Program-made: the position numbers and the translations under genes | The notes under the pieces: model-generated | The model's database searches: none | The model's input: only the letters and a program-made list of their open reading frames with translations | Told to the model about the DNA's origin: nothing | Part shown: piece after piece, positions 10,995-21,559 of the stretch | Layout: every line of letters starts with the position of its first letter | How positions within the stretch are numbered: position 1 is the stretch's first letter | NCBI GenBank assembly: GCA_033961575.1 | Contig: CM066736.1 | Location: forward strand, 77,586,852 to 77,650,851 | Length of the DNA stretch: 64,000 nt | Reading direction: 5' to 3' | DNA from: Aselliscus stoliczkanus | Lineage: Eukaryota > Chordata > Mammalia > Chiroptera > Hipposideridae

Positions 10995-11235
10995 TGAAGT
11001 TGGACTCTGTCATGTTTCTCATGTTTCCAATGCCCCATTCAGACTCATGATTTTTCATTTTTATTTGCTCTAGAATAATAATTTTGTTATTTTTTTTTTA
11101 CTTGCAAAGAAGAAACACAAGTCATAATGTATTTAGTTATGGGTGAAACAGAAATAAGTTAGGTAGTGATAGAAATGATATTTGTAAAGGTAGGGTGAAA
11201 TAATGAATATTTTAAGGGTCTAATACATTTTTCTA
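10995..11235. other. No gene recognised
   Basis: AT-rich, no recognisable feature. Confidence 0.35.
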
Positions 11236-11239
11236 GTTT

Positions 11240-11720
11240 ATGTTACCCTAGAAGAGTCCCAAGACAAGGACTCAAATTCAAGTTTAACTCGTTTATTTGG
11301 AAGATGATCCCAGAAATTTCCAGAAGAGCAGTGAGGAAATAAGACAGGATAGGTAAGGTACTCATTATTAAGTGTGCATTATTAGGCTAGTAACTTACTC
11401 CACTAGGAAATTCTGTGCATCAGTGTAGAATTAGCGAGCCTCAGTTACTTTCTCACCCCCAATGACAAAGGAGGTAGTGTATTTATAGACACCAACCTCT
11501 GTTGTTGAGGGATACTTTAAGGCTGCTCCTTAATCAATGTTCGTTGATTCTCTGGCACTTGTCAGCCAGTCCTGTAAACTGGCAGAGTGGGTACTAGCTG
11601 CAGAGAAAGCCCTAAGGTCATTGGAAGCCTGGCTTGCACTATAACGGTGAGGCCTGATGGGGATATGGTTGGATTATGGACAGAATCTGCTGTACCATCC
11701 TAACATCTTTCTGAATACTG
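11240..11720. repeat. Possible LTR relic
   Basis: Less AT-rich block with a motif resembling an antisense retroviral-type LTR ('cgtttatttggaagatgatc' around 11289-11308, where a reversed AATAAA can be read). No internal retroviral genes lie beside it, so a solo LTR is the likeliest reading. Subfamily unknown. Confidence 0.4.
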
Positions 11721-11724
11721 ATAC

Positions 11725-12815
11725 AGACATCCACAATTTTAGGAGTTAGTAATTTTTCTTCTACAAGTAGAATAACAATAACAGGATCTCATCATAATAT
11801 CTGTCTATTAAGGATAATTTGGAAAAAGCAGCTTAGCCTGACCTCAACCAAGGTACTTATTTGCTGAAGAAATGAAAGAAGCTTCCTGTAATCCAGTTCA
11901 TCTATAAAATATTGGCCTTCAGAAACAAGTGCTGATACAATTATAACTGCTTGTTGGCAAATCTATTAATAATAGGAAACATGATTTCTGGTTTACCAGC
12001 AGAAGGGACTAGACTTATTTGAATCCTATGAACCAATCATTCTGCAAACCGTATGAGAAATGATGCTGTCAACTTGTAATACACAAATTATAATTGCCCT
12101 GCACTGCATGGGGAGAGATGCTGAATTTATCTTCAATTACTATTGTTATATTCTGACAACCATATGAAAAGATGAATGAACATTTTCATGTCTTAAAGCA
12201 TTAAAATACCAAAGAATTTAAAAATCATTCCAAGTAGCTAGATCCTAGCATGGTGTCTGGTACATAGTAGGTACTTAAAAAATATTTTTTTGAAATTCAA
12301 TTACCATTAGTAATGAGCTTTCTGGATTAGATTAATCCACTCTTTTATTTATTCTACAAACATTGAAAATCTGAAACATGCCAAGCAGGGTGCTAATTTT
12401 AACTATTAATAAATGGATGTCTGTGTCTTGTCTGGTGGACACAAGTAACTTAAGTCTCTTAGTAATAGTATATGAAATATTTAACCACAGAAGTTGCCCC
12501 ACATGTAGAGGAAATCATTCACCTTAATGTACATTTATTTTAGAGACTTGTTTGTCTTTCTAAAAGTCTTCCTACATCTGTTCAAGCCTCCCTTCCTCTA
12601 TATTCCCCTTTATTATTTTAGCTCTTTGACAGCTTCCATAATAGAAGAATAGCTCACTAAAAACTCCTGGGAAATATACAGATTACCCGGAGAGGCAGCC
12701 TCCACATTTCCTGCTTTCCTTCTCAGTAGAACATTGCATTTAACTGATACATCACTTTAAGCCCAGTGGGTACCATCACTGTCTCACTTGTTCTTCATAT
12801 GTTCTGAAATGAGGA
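11725..12815. other. No gene; short LINE tails
   Basis: No exon recognised. A MIR/L2-like tail ('tctggtacatagtaggtact') lies at about 12258-12278 and a diverged L2-like antisense fragment at about 12340-12450. Confidence 0.4.
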
Positions 12816-12829
12816 AAGAGTGTGGGGAA

Positions 12830-12940
12830 CTTTTTTTTTTTTTTTGAGGGCAGTCACTGGCCCTCATATGTGCGACCGAACCGGGGCCGCTGGCTTCCCA
12901 AGCCAGCACTTAACCACCATGCCACTCGGCTGGCCTGCGC
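12830..12940 (-). repeat. Short monomeric bat SINE
   Basis: Antisense tRNA-like monomer: T-run, 'gagggcagtcactggccctc', box B complement in 'gcgaccgaaccggggcc', head complement near 12920-12935. The perfect 10-bp target duplication gtgtggggaa lies at 12820-12829 and 12941-12950. Monomers carry no pol II signal. Confidence 0.92.
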
Positions 12941-13349
12941 GTGTGGGGAATTTTTTGCTTGCCAAGGACTCCTATCCCTACTTTTCTGAAAATCATTCCA
13001 TTCTTTTGTTCACCAATTGTTTTAGCTTTCAATTGTTAGTTACCTCTGCCTTTTGCATCCTGTGACAGTGTCTGCAAGCTTTCTGACCATGCCTATCATA
13101 AAATTGGCTCTCACTATGTAGTCCCTTCAAATTAGGGATGCCTTTGCAGTCTGCTCAGTAATTGTAGGGAGAGAAAACTTTGCTTTCAAGATGTGCTGTT
13201 CCTCAACTTTACTCTTGTTCTCGACAAACTCAGAGTTTTAGAGTAAAGGTACTCTGTATCAACAAAATAAATTCAGAGTCATTTTTGTATTTTCATTAAT
13301 TCACTAATTTCCTGTGTTTACTACATGGAGTGTTCTGTAAGGAAAAGTC

Positions 13350-13560
13350 AGTGGACTCAGAGGGAGAGGACCTGAAGTCTGGGGCCTGTGCTCACAACGA
13401 GATAAGTTATATGATCTTGTAGAAGTCACTCAGTGTGTCCGGGCCTCAGGTTCCTGACCCATGAAAAGGAAGAAAATTATTCCTTTTCTACAGAGCTGTG
13501 AAAATACAGTGGGATACTATAGGAAAGAGCTTTCTAGACAATAAGGCACTCTGTGCATGT
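13350..13560 (+). repeat. MIR SINE relic
   Basis: Sense MIR with 'agtggactcagagggagagg', 'agaagtcactcagtgtgtcc', 'gggcctcaggttcctgaccc' in the expected order. Strongly diverged. Confidence 0.6.
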
Positions 13561-13689
13561 AAAATATTATTACTACTACTATTACCACTACAGCTGTTGA
13601 CTGGTTGGCGACTTTAGCTACGATACTTAATCTTTCTGCGTTTCCATTTCCTCATTTGGACAAAGGCAACATCTGCATTCAGTTCTACC

Positions 13690-13945
13690 TCAGTATCAGG
13701 AGAGATTTTATGGAGGAAGGCATCCTAGAAGAGAGCTTTGAAAGATGAGTCACTCTTAGCTTGGGAGAAGGGGAGGACATTTCAGGTAACGTTAGCAATG
13801 TGTGCAAAGCTGGAAACAGCCTGGTGATTTAGAACTGCAAACAATTTGGCAGGTGCTTCTCTGGAGTGGGAAAGGAGTCTCAACGATAAGGTTCCACAGG
13901 GAGGATCAGGTGAAACCAAGCAGTTAAGACTGCATTCCTCAGGGA
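13690..13945 (-). repeat. L2 LINE fragment
   Basis: Antisense L2: 'tttatggaggaaggcatcct', 'ctttgaaagatgagtcactc', 'gaaggggaggacatttcagg', 'gcaatgtgtgcaaagctgga'. This is the C-terminal coding part of L2, fully decayed. Confidence 0.8.
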
Positions 13946-14039
13946 TGTGACAGCCCAATGATTCTCAGCCAAAATGTTTATAGCCGTGCAATGGACTGCG
14001 TCATGGGGGAGCAGTAGTGAAGGTCAGACCCGACTAAGA

Positions 14040-14280
14040 ACAGCACTTACTGTGTACTGAGTGCTTATAGGACATTGTGCTGGGCCCTTTACATCTGTTA
14101 TATAACTAAGAACAGCTACGTAAGTTAGGTCTTAATGTGACCCCCATTTTACAGATGACAAACTAGACACTCCGAAAGGTTTAATAACTCACTCAAGATT
14201 GTACACCTAGTCAATGGCAAAATGGAGAATTTATAATCTACACTCTCAATTGCTAGACTGTATCACATACTTTTATTCTA
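14040..14280 (-). repeat. MIR SINE
   Basis: Antisense MIR with clear order: 'cttactgtgtactgagtgct', 'gctgggccctttacatctgt', 'ccccattttacagatgacaa', 'ttaataactcactcaagatt'. Nearly complete. Confidence 0.85.
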
Positions 14281-14348
14281 AAACTCTTGTTTTCTGAACT
14301 GGTTTGAAAAGTGTTGAAGACTGTGTTAAAAAGTAGATCACAGGATCT

Positions 14349-15200
14349 TTTAAAAAAGATTTTTATTAAAACATACAGCTAACATATAACATTATATCAG
14401 TTTCAAGATTTATATACCTAAAGAAGTGATTACCATAAATCCAGCAACCATCTGACACCGTGCTTTGCTATCACAATATTATTGACTCTATTCCCCATGC
14501 TGTACGTTACACCATCATGACTCATTTTATAACTGGACATTTGAACCTCTTATTCCTCTTCATCTCTTCCCCTAAGTTTTATGTTTTCGATTAAAGTTAA
14601 CATTCAATATTATGTTGTGTTAATTTCAGGTCTACAGTATATAGTTAGATGTTTATATAATTTAAGTGATCCCCCTGACTAGTCTAGTACTCGCCTGGCA
14701 CTTGACATAGTTATTACAATATTATCGACTATATTCTCTATGATTTACACACCCATGGCTATTTTATATCTACCAATTTGTACTTAATCTCTTCACTGTT
14801 TTCACCTTGTTCCCTGACCCCCTTCCCATCTGATGACCATCAAAATGTTCTTTGTATCTGTGAGTGTGTTTCTGTTTTGTTTGTTTATTTTGTTCTTTAG
14901 ATTCCACATATAAGTGATATCAGATTGCATCTGTCTTTTTTTGTCTGATACTCCACTCAGCATAATACCCTTCAGGTCCACCCATACTGCCACAGACGGC
15001 GAGAACCCATTCCCTTCCCTGGCTGAGCAATATTTCATTGTATATATGTAACACCTCCTTTTTATCCATTTATCTATCCAGACACCCAGGCTGCCTCCAG
15101 ATCCTGGCCATTGTAAACAATGCTGCAATGAACAAATGGATGCACATGTTCCCTTGAAGTAGGGTTTGGATTTATTCAAATAAATACACAGAACTGGCAT
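14349..15200 (-). mobile_element. 5'-truncated old L1 3' end
   Basis: Antisense L1 3'UTR (about 14349-14800, beginning 'taaaaaagatttttattaaa') followed by the ORF2 C-terminus. The sequence type differs from the younger L1 at 36821-38756. Confidence 0.85.
14802..15200 (-). pseudogene. L1 ORF2 C-terminal pseudogene
   Basis: A 132-codon open segment encodes the cysteine-rich C-terminal end of the L1 endonuclease/reverse transcriptase. Recognisable pieces are YFKGTCASICSLQHCLQWPG, VWIDKWIKRRCYIYTMKYCS and DITYMWNLKNKINKQNRNT. The endonuclease and RT domains are absent, and the frame is open only because the fragment is short. It begins at the left edge of another L1-like block (15200-15570). Not functional. 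Confidence 0.82.
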
Positions 15201-15570
15201 TACTGGGTCCTTCTTTGTCTCTTGTTATAGCCTTTGTTTTAAAGTCTATTTTTTCTGGTATAAGTATTGTTACCCCAGCTTTTTTTTTTTTCTCATGGAA
15301 TAACCTTTTCCATCACTTTACTCATTTTAGCTGCCTCTTTGTGTTTGTTTCTATATATAATGTAGGGCTCTTATGTCTCCCAGCCTTGTCAGGTGGCCTT
15401 ATATAGTAGGGGGTCCTGTGGGTTCCATTGGCACAGTCTCCATGATCACCTGAGCTGGATGTTCAGGAGTGTCCCTTGTGTGGGCTGTGTGTGACCTCTT
15501 CTTATAGTTGAGCCTTGATTGCTGTTGGAATGTCACTGGATGTATTGACCCTCAAGCTGGAGTGGAGCCA
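15200..15570 (-). repeat. L1 5'-region fragment
   Basis: The portion 15330-15560 is a diverged copy of the L1 5'UTR segment at 8925-9150: shared 'tgtgtttgtttatgtgtatt'-like start, a 'gtggccttat' block and a 'gtgtcccttgtgtgggctgt' block. The first 100 bp ('gttttaaagtctattttttc', 'taagtattgttaccccagct') also read as L1 body. The piece is joined to an L1 3' end, so the two are either different insertions or a rearranged L1. Confidence 0.65.
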
Positions 15571-15574
15571 CATA

Positions 15575-16150
15575 ACATTGAGTCAAACAGTCCAAGCTCT
15601 ATTACCAGCTGTGTGACAAACAGGTTTTCTCTCTTGTTTTCCTTGTACTTCTCTGTACCTTAGTTCCTTCATCAGTAAAATAAATGATATATACAGAGCA
15701 ATTAGTATGTAGTAAATATGTAAACATGGTGGTTGTTTAATTCAATCAACCAACATTTCCTTCTGCTTAATATATTATTAATCCTTTTATTAAGTTTACT
15801 AATATAACAGTCGTTATGGTACATTGTTGCAATGATAGTATATGCATGATATAAAGTTTTTATAATATACTGAATTGTTTGGAGTGGGGAACTCTGCTCA
15901 TTAGGATGGAGTCCAAAAAATTTTTATGGTATTCCACACTCCAGCCAATCTAAATATGACCTGGTTCTCTCTTGACCCGAAATGTCTTTGTGCTTCTATG
16001 TCCACTGCTCCTAGAGTTCCTCGTCTTGCCAGGCTTCCTACTATCATATCTTTTGATAGAAATTTTATTGTAAAGCTCAAGTCAATGCTTTATCCCCTCT
16101 GAGGTCATTTCATCCCCTGCCACAAGTAATGTCTCTTACTTACAACCCCC
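15575..16150. other. No gene recognised
   Basis: Nothing recognised except a MIR-like stretch near 15570-15720 ('gtgtgacaaacaggttttct', 'ccttcatcagtaaaataaat'). Confidence 0.4.
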
Positions 16151-16169
16151 TATGATGAGAATCACTTTC

Positions 16170-16635
16170 TATTTTGCACATTAAGTAATAGCGTGCAGCT
16201 CAGTAGAGTCTTCTATGGGTTCCCCTCACCTCAACCTCTCTGCTTCTTAGAATTCATGTCCTGCCATTTCTGCCTCAGCTCACTCACTCCTCTGTTCCTT
16301 GAACATACCAAGTATTCTTCGGGTTCAAGGATCATTTACTTGCTATTCCACTTGCCTAGAACACTTTTCCTTCAGATATCCTTTGAGAGGGGGACCACCT
16401 TATTAAATTAGCACTCCCAGAATCACTCTCAAAAAATCTGTATCATTGCCTGATATTGTGCTATATTTCAATGTGTTTGTATGCCTATTACCTGTCTCAC
16501 AAGTAGAATGTAAGATTCAAGAGGATAGGGATATTGTCTGTTTAGTTCATGGCCAAATTCTTCTTTTTGAGGAGAGTGTGTGACATTTGGTAGGTGTTTA
16601 ATAGATATTATTTTCTGAATGAATGAATGATAAAT
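16170..16635 (+). repeat. L2 LINE 3' end
   Basis: Sense L2 with 'gttccttgaacataccaagt', 'cttgcctagaacacttttcc', 'aagtagaatgtaagattcaa' and the tail 'taggtgtttaatagatatta' ending in a (TGAA)n-like repeat, as L2 does. Confidence 0.82.
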
Positions 16636-16639
16636 GATT

Positions 16640-16880
16640 GAATAAATAGAATTGCCTCTATTGACATAGTTTATCCCTGCTGTTTTGGGAACATTTGAAA
16701 TATGATCTAAGTTGGGGTTCTCAGTGCCCTTATTAAGACAAAAGTTTAACAAGCAGAATATATATATATATGAAAACAGGCAGTAGTATGTTTATGTGGA
16801 AAATTGAACATGAAAGCTGTGGTTCCTAATTCCATACAAGTCCCACTCTGTTGAATGTCCTCATCACTCACAGTGGTTGA
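16640..16880. other. No gene recognised
   Basis: AT-rich, with a short (TA)n tract at about 16760-16771. Confidence 0.4.
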
Positions 16881-16896
16881 AGGGTATAGCAGATAC

Positions 16897-17020
16897 CTTT
16901 TTTTTTTTTTAATTTTTTTTTTTTTTGAGGGCAGTGTCACTGTCCCTCACATGTGGGACCCGAATCGGGGCCACTGGCTTCCCAAGCCAGTGCTTAAACA
17001 CCGCGCCACTCAGCCGGCCC
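16897..17020 (-). repeat. Short monomeric bat SINE
   Basis: Antisense monomer with a long T-run interrupted by AA, then the 'gagggcagtgtcactgtccc' motif and head complement at 17005-17019. Perfect 12-bp target duplication tatagcagatac at 16885-16896 and 17021-17032. Confidence 0.93.
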
Positions 17021-17059
17021 TATAGCAGATACTTTTGGTGCTCCTGTCATTGTCATTTC

Positions 17060-17470
17060 ATTTTTCAACGGCTATCACCTACCTGTGACTGTGTGAGACC
17101 TGCCCTCAGCCTGCTGGAAATGCCTTAGTTCTCCCATCCCCCCAAAAAAACCCTCCTCCCCACAACTGGGGCAGCTCTTAACCAGTGACTGAGGGGTTTG
17201 GAAATATTAATACTCGAATCCTCTCATTCCCTTAGAGGGATGTCTTACATGTTTTCTGCATTGTTTTCAGAGCCCCCTGTGTATTTCAACTAAAGATACT
17301 CTCTGTCAGATAGGCTAAATAGTGTACCCTTGTGTGGCCTCTTTCCTTTTAAGTCTTATTTTCCTACTCCTCTATAATTTTTTTTTTCTAGGAACACCCT
17401 TTCTAATAACTCTCACATGAATCCCATTCTCGGGGTCTACTTCTGGGGAATTGAATCGAAAGCTAAGACA
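17060..17470 (+). repeat. LTR-like relic
   Basis: Ends in 'ggggtctacttctggggaat' then 'gctaagaca', a 3' terminus typical of some mammalian ERVL-class LTRs. Similar termini occur at 25030-25065 and 47080-47100. No internal genes are adjacent. LTR identity is probable, subfamily unknown. Confidence 0.45.
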
Positions 17471-17474
17471 CAGG

Positions 17475-17930
17475 GTGTCTTTTTGAGTTGGCTTCCCCAT
17501 TGGCCTATGCTGTGGGTCAGCTAGCATGGAGCCTCGGCTCTGTCATCATCCCTGAGAGTTCAGGTGTGGGTATCATCTATGGTTCTTCTAGGACCCAGTG
17601 ACAACTGGGTATATCTTTGTCTATGTCTCTCTGGATAAGTTTGAAGTCTACTTTGCCTACAGACTAAATAGGGAAGAGAAGGGATAAAAAGAAGTGTTGT
17701 GTTTTGGGGAGGGAAGTAGGGGATACCTTCTCTTTTTTTGTTCTGTAATCTACTTCTCTAAATTACCTTCCCACCTCTATCCCAGTTCAAAAGTCATTCT
17801 AGTTTTTTATTCTGGTGTTCACCTTGTTTCTTCCTCACCCATAGTATTTCCTCTGTCATACCATGTCCTTTATCAATGAAGAGCATTGTCTAAGCTGTCA
17901 GCTCTCTAATTAAAGTACAGCATTATTAAC
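17475..17930. other. No gene recognised
   Basis: Nothing recognised in 17475-17690. The pyrimidine-rich 17720-17870 could be diverged L2 leading into the next feature. Confidence 0.35.
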
Positions 17931-17934
17931 AACT

Positions 17935-18088
17935 ATGCTAAGCAATTATGTGTTGTGCATGTCACCTCTAGTTGATTGTGAAGTACTTAAGGGCAGGTTC
18001 CATGTCTTATTGATCTTGTTTTTCCCGCAGTGCTCAGCACAGCATACATTAGACATGCGATTAAATATTCCTTGAACAAATTATAATG
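17935..18088 (+). repeat. L2 LINE 3' tail
   Basis: Sense L2 end: 'gattgtgaagtacttaaggg', 'caggttccatgtcttattga', 'gtgctcagcacagcatacat', 'ttaaatattccttgaacaaa'. Confidence 0.8.
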
Positions 18089-18089
18089 A

Positions 18090-18525
18090 CCAGATTGATA
18101 CTGAAAGGGCACAGATTTTAGTCAAGTATTTTTTTCTAATCTTATCTTGCCCTCATCTCTGAAAAGAATAATTATTTTCCTCTTTGAATTTGAGGACTCA
18201 TGGTTTGTTTTTTAATTGCTTATTGAAAAGTAGGCTTAAATTAATCTGCTTATACTTAGATGCTTGGTAGAATTTTATAGGGTGGACACTCATTGGTTGA
18301 GTGAAGAAGGTTCTTTCTGTTCATCTAATGTTAATTACTACCCTTCATTGAACTATCTGGAGCTTGAAGATTTATTCATTAAGGAGATTTTAGAATGAAC
18401 TTCACCCATTGGGACATCAAGTTAAAAGCCAACTTAATGAAACTTTGTAATTTATTAGTGTGATAAGAATGCCTTTGTATAGTCTGAAGATCAAGATTTC
18501 ATCTACTTCTCACTAAATAATTTGC
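18090..18525. other. No gene recognised
   Basis: AT-rich single-copy-looking sequence, no feature seen. Confidence 0.4.
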
Positions 18526-18540
18526 TGAAATTGCATTCTT

Positions 18541-18944
18541 TTTTTAAAAGATTTTATTGGGAAATTGGGGGAGGGGAACAGCGTTGGGGAACTGGAGAAG
18601 GGGGAACAGACAAGTTGTTCTTCTGTTCTTCAGTTTACTTGTGGAGGACATTGCTTCACTGGCCCATGTTATATCGTCATTGAGCCCTTCTCAGGTGAGG
18701 CAGATCAGTCGCCGGCCTTTGGATGGTCACTCACCGCGGCTATTGGCAGCTCACGCTGGCTGCCGGCCACTCACTGTAGTCGGCAGCCCACTGCAGGAGG
18801 GGCTGCAGCTATGCCGTCCCAGGGACTCAGCAGCGCAGCTCCAGGAGCTGTTGTTCACCATCTTAGCTGTAGAGGTCAGTGTCACTGGGCCTCATATGTG
18901 GGATCGATCCTAAGGCAGCTCTTAACGCTCCACTTGGCCAGCCC
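18541..18944 (-). repeat. Long bat SINE (monomer head plus body)
   Basis: Antisense. Starts with the shared tail (aaaagattttattgggaaat), then a body of about 300 bp rich in 'gcagctcac' and 'ggccactcac' repeats, then the same 'agaggtcagtgtcactgggc' monomer found in the short SINEs, here with a decayed head. Target duplication tgaaattgcattctt (15 bp, exact) at 18526-18540 and 18945-18959. The 118- and 147-codon frames here are SINE sequence. Confidence 0.9.
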
Positions 18945-18959
18945 TGAAATTGCATTCTT

Positions 18960-19195
18960 GAAAGTTGTTCAAATTTCTGAATCTTATATGAACAAATGGC
19001 AAATGTAGTATAAATGCCAGATAAAGTGCAGAATAGTGAGTACTGAAACAGAAAGTTAGATAAGATAAAGGAAAAAAGTAATTAGCTATGAGGAAATAGA
19101 TACTATTTTTTATAATTAAGGAAGCCAACAAGTTGTTAATATTTTACCATTATCTCACAAAGAGAAGGACACTTTCTCCTTACATTGCATCTATG
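18960..19195. other. No gene recognised
   Basis: AT-rich, nothing recognised. Confidence 0.35.
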
Positions 19196-19199
19196 TACA

Positions 19200-19335
19200 T
19201 TCAACTAGCAATTATTTATCAAATATCTACTAAGTAAGGGCCACAGTGTGCTGGATTTTCAAAAGAACTGAAGACCCAGGGTCTGGTTCCAGCTAGGAGT
19301 TTAAAGTCTGGTTGGGGAGACATCACTAACACACT
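19200..19335 (-). repeat. L2 LINE fragment
   Basis: Antisense L2 end: 'caaatatctactaagtaagg', 'cacagtgtgctggattttca', 'ggagtttaaagtctggttgg'. Confidence 0.65.
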
Positions 19336-19445
19336 TGAAGCAATAATGAACTTTGTAAGACAGTGTATAGAATGTGCCACTTTATACTGGATCTTATACC
19401 CCTTGCCTTGAACTTTTGAACATAATTGTCCTTTTCACTATCCTA

Positions 19446-19683
19446 CCCTGTTTCCTTGAAAATAAGACATAGTTGGAAAATAAGATGTAGCATGATTTTC
19501 GGTGTCAAAATATGGCACCTTGGCATACTGAATATTTTAAACTGAAGGAGTTTGTGGAAAAGGCACCTTGCTCCCTGAAACAGGTCATAAAACCCTCATG
19601 TGAAGGGTGCGTGCCCTCCTTATCCTGGAGGAATCATGCTATGGCTTATTCTCCGGCTAGACCTTATTTTCCGGGTAACACGG
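19446..19683. mobile_element. MITE-like DNA element with long inverted termini
   Basis: Imperfect terminal inverted repeats of about 50 bp: left 'ccctgtttccttgaaaataa' onward to 19500, right complement of 'ccgtgttacccggaaaataa' from about 19630 to 19683. Both arms contain two spaced 'gaaaataag'-type motifs and 'tagcatgatt'. TA flanks at 19444-19445 and 19684-19685 fit a Tc1/mariner-type target. The 130-bp centre (about 19501-19628) matches nothing I recognise, and the 73-codon frame across it has no transposase motif. Confidence 0.7.
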
Positions 19684-19689
19684 TAATTC

Positions 19690-19850
19690 AGCAACTCATT
19701 GTTTCTTGCTTTGAATGTTACAATAATATTTAGTGCTTGGAGCATAGTTAGTGGTCATTTATTTGTTATCGAATGAGTGAATAAAGGAATGGCCCAGAGT
19801 CTAAAGACTATAGGAAATTAGAGAAAGGCTATAGGAAAGACTGTAGAAAA
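19690..19850. other. No gene; short LINE-like tail
   Basis: 'agtgcttggagcatagttag' followed by 'gaatgagtgaataaaggaat' reads as a diverged L2/MIR tail. Otherwise nothing. Confidence 0.4.
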
Positions 19851-19854
19851 TTAA

Positions 19855-20130
19855 AGACTATATGCAGAACGGGGTCTGGGGCAGTCAGTGAAGACTGCCT
19901 CTAGAAGGTATTACTCAAATTGAAAGCCACATAAGAAACATGGTCGAAAGAGGGCAAACATAGGCAGCGAGGGAGCTGTGAATGTCTGTGAAAACTCTCA
20001 GAACTAGATGGCTACAAACAGTAAAGCCGTATTTATTTTGGTTTCAGAGCTTTGTCTGAAATGTGAAGTTCAAACAGAGTCAGGCTAAAATTTCCATCAG
20101 AAAGGAGATGTTTAGCTAACCACTAGAAAA
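19855..20130 (-). repeat. L2 LINE fragment
   Basis: Antisense L2-like: 'gtcagtgaagactgcctcta', 'cagcgagggagctgtgaatg', then decayed sequence. No open frame of note. Confidence 0.55.
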
Positions 20131-20134
20131 CCTT

Positions 20135-20435
20135 TTTATTGAAGTGATCTGAAAAAAATGTGAACTGTTTGCTGATTTCAAATAATTACGTTTAAATGTC
20201 TATTTGTGATTATTAGCCTTTTTAGTTACACATATATGAAAATAATAACTCGTTTTCTTTTAAATATTTTCTAAGATGTATTATTAATTTAGCCTGACAA
20301 TCCCCTGAATTTCAATTATTCTGTCAGTTGAATAATTATTATAAAATAAAAACCTTTGCTGAAAAACCCTTCTTTAGGTTCGCTGTAATTTTAGGATAAT
20401 GTTTGAAGTCCCTTAGAGGCAGGAGGAAAATATGA
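20135..20435. other. No gene recognised
   Basis: AT-rich, nothing recognised. Confidence 0.4.
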
Positions 20436-20620
20436 TTATAAGGCTTATTGAGTGTTTACTATGTGCTAGGCACCATCCTAAGTGCTTTACATATATTATA
20501 CAATTTAATATATAAAAACATAATTATATATGTGTACACACACACACACACACATATATGTATATATTACCATCCTAAGTGCTTTGCTTTACATATATTA
20601 CACAATTGTGTGTGTGTGTG

Positions 20621-20662
<42 letters not shown>
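20436..20662 (-). repeat. MIR tail duplicated with AC/TG/TA microsatellites
   Basis: An antisense MIR end ('tactatgtgctaggcaccat') is followed by a tandem copy: 'accatcctaagtgcttt' begins at 20472 and again at 20569 (period 97). Each copy runs into dinucleotide repeats: (AC)n about 20537-20553, (TG)n about 20608-20620, (TA)n about 20623-20658. The second copy has an extra 5-bp 'gcttt'. Confidence 0.8.
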
Positions 20663-20663
<1 letters not shown>

Positions 20664-20665
<2 letters not shown>

Positions 20666-20744
20666 AAGGTAAGACAAATTCACGAGGCTTCTACTGTGTA
20701 AGCACATGGTGGAAAGTTCGTGAACTTAATTGTCAGACAAGTAT
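20664..20744. mobile_element. Mariner-derived MITE
   Basis: About 80 bp. The right end 'gttcgtgaacttaattgtca' is nearly identical to the right end of the mariner at 30639-32027. The left end 'gtaagacaaattcacgagg' is its diverged inverted counterpart. It adjoins the (TA)n tract, which offers TA targets. Confidence 0.75.
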
Positions 20745-20764
20745 ATGACTTTAATAATTCTTAC

Positions 20765-20895
20765 AACATCCTTTTATTTGAGGGGGAGAGGTGGTAATAA
20801 GACTCACTTCCCAGAGCTGCTGTGAGTATCAAACAAAATAATCTTTAGAAATGTGCCTGGCATATGGTAAGGACTACATATATAATAGCCATATT
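20765..20895 (+). repeat. MIR SINE tail
   Basis: 'gtaataagactcacttccca', 'gctgctgtgagtatcaaaca', 'atgtgcctggcatatggtaa' in MIR order. Confidence 0.75.
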
Positions 20896-20899
20896 GCCT

Positions 20900-21170
20900 T
20901 TAAATCTTTACACAAAAGAGAGCCTTTGGCTGAATAATGAATTAGCCATTATTGACATTTTAGAGTATCCAGGAGAAGGGAGGCAATAAACTAGATCAGA
21001 AAAGTTGTAGTCATAGACAAGGAAAAAAAAAAAGAATTACAAAGGCGCTGCCTTCAACTAAAGGAGAAGGGAGGTGGAAAGGAACCTAAAAAGTTCTCCA
21101 ACCTCATCTTTTAGGGAGGTGAGGGTAAAGAAAATATAGGCTGCTCTGCAACTGTCCATTAAAAAACATC
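20900..21170. other. No gene recognised
   Basis: Nothing recognised. Confidence 0.35.
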
Positions 21171-21174
21171 ATCA

Positions 21175-21300
21175 AATAATAATACTAATAGCTATAATTT
21201 GAGTACCTAGTTGGTGCTATGACATTTTTTCACAGAAGACTGAGGCCTAATTAAGTTCTATAAATTGCCAAATATTATACCTGGGAATTTGAAACAGGTT
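21175..21300 (-). repeat. MIR SINE relic
   Basis: Antisense: 'gctataatttgagtacctag', 'cagaagactgaggcctaatt', 'attatacctgggaatttgaa'. Confidence 0.55.
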
Positions 21301-21424
21301 ATACTGAATTCTGAACCGAAAACCTAGTAAAATGCTGTTTCCTAAGTCTTCTAATCACAGTCTGGCGACACACTGTCCAGGAATTGGAGGAATGAGTGAA
21401 ATAGATTTTAATGGACAAGATGAA

Positions 21425-21532
21425 AACATACATGTGTGTATACATATATGTAAGGTATATATATATGTGTGTATATATATATACACACACACACACACAT
21501 ATCACATCTATACATTTGTGTGTGTGTATAGT
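21425..21532. repeat. TA/TG/CA dinucleotide-rich tract
   Basis: Alternating purine-pyrimidine stretch: 'tatatatatgtgtgtatata', then CA repeats at about 21482-21500, then 'gtgtgtgtat'. It is partly self-complementary. Confidence 0.85.
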
Positions 21533-21559
21533 CTTTTGGTTTCAAAAAGATTTCAAGTG

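Noticed and set aside
18565..19008. 147-codon frame and its 118-codon neighbour
   Set aside because: They lie almost entirely inside a long SINE with an exact target duplication; the same 'protein' pieces recur at 40270 and 42432 because the SINE recurs.
20448..20748. Frames rich in HTHTHT and IYIYIY
   Set aside because: Translation of AC/TG/TA dinucleotide repeats next to a MIR tail.
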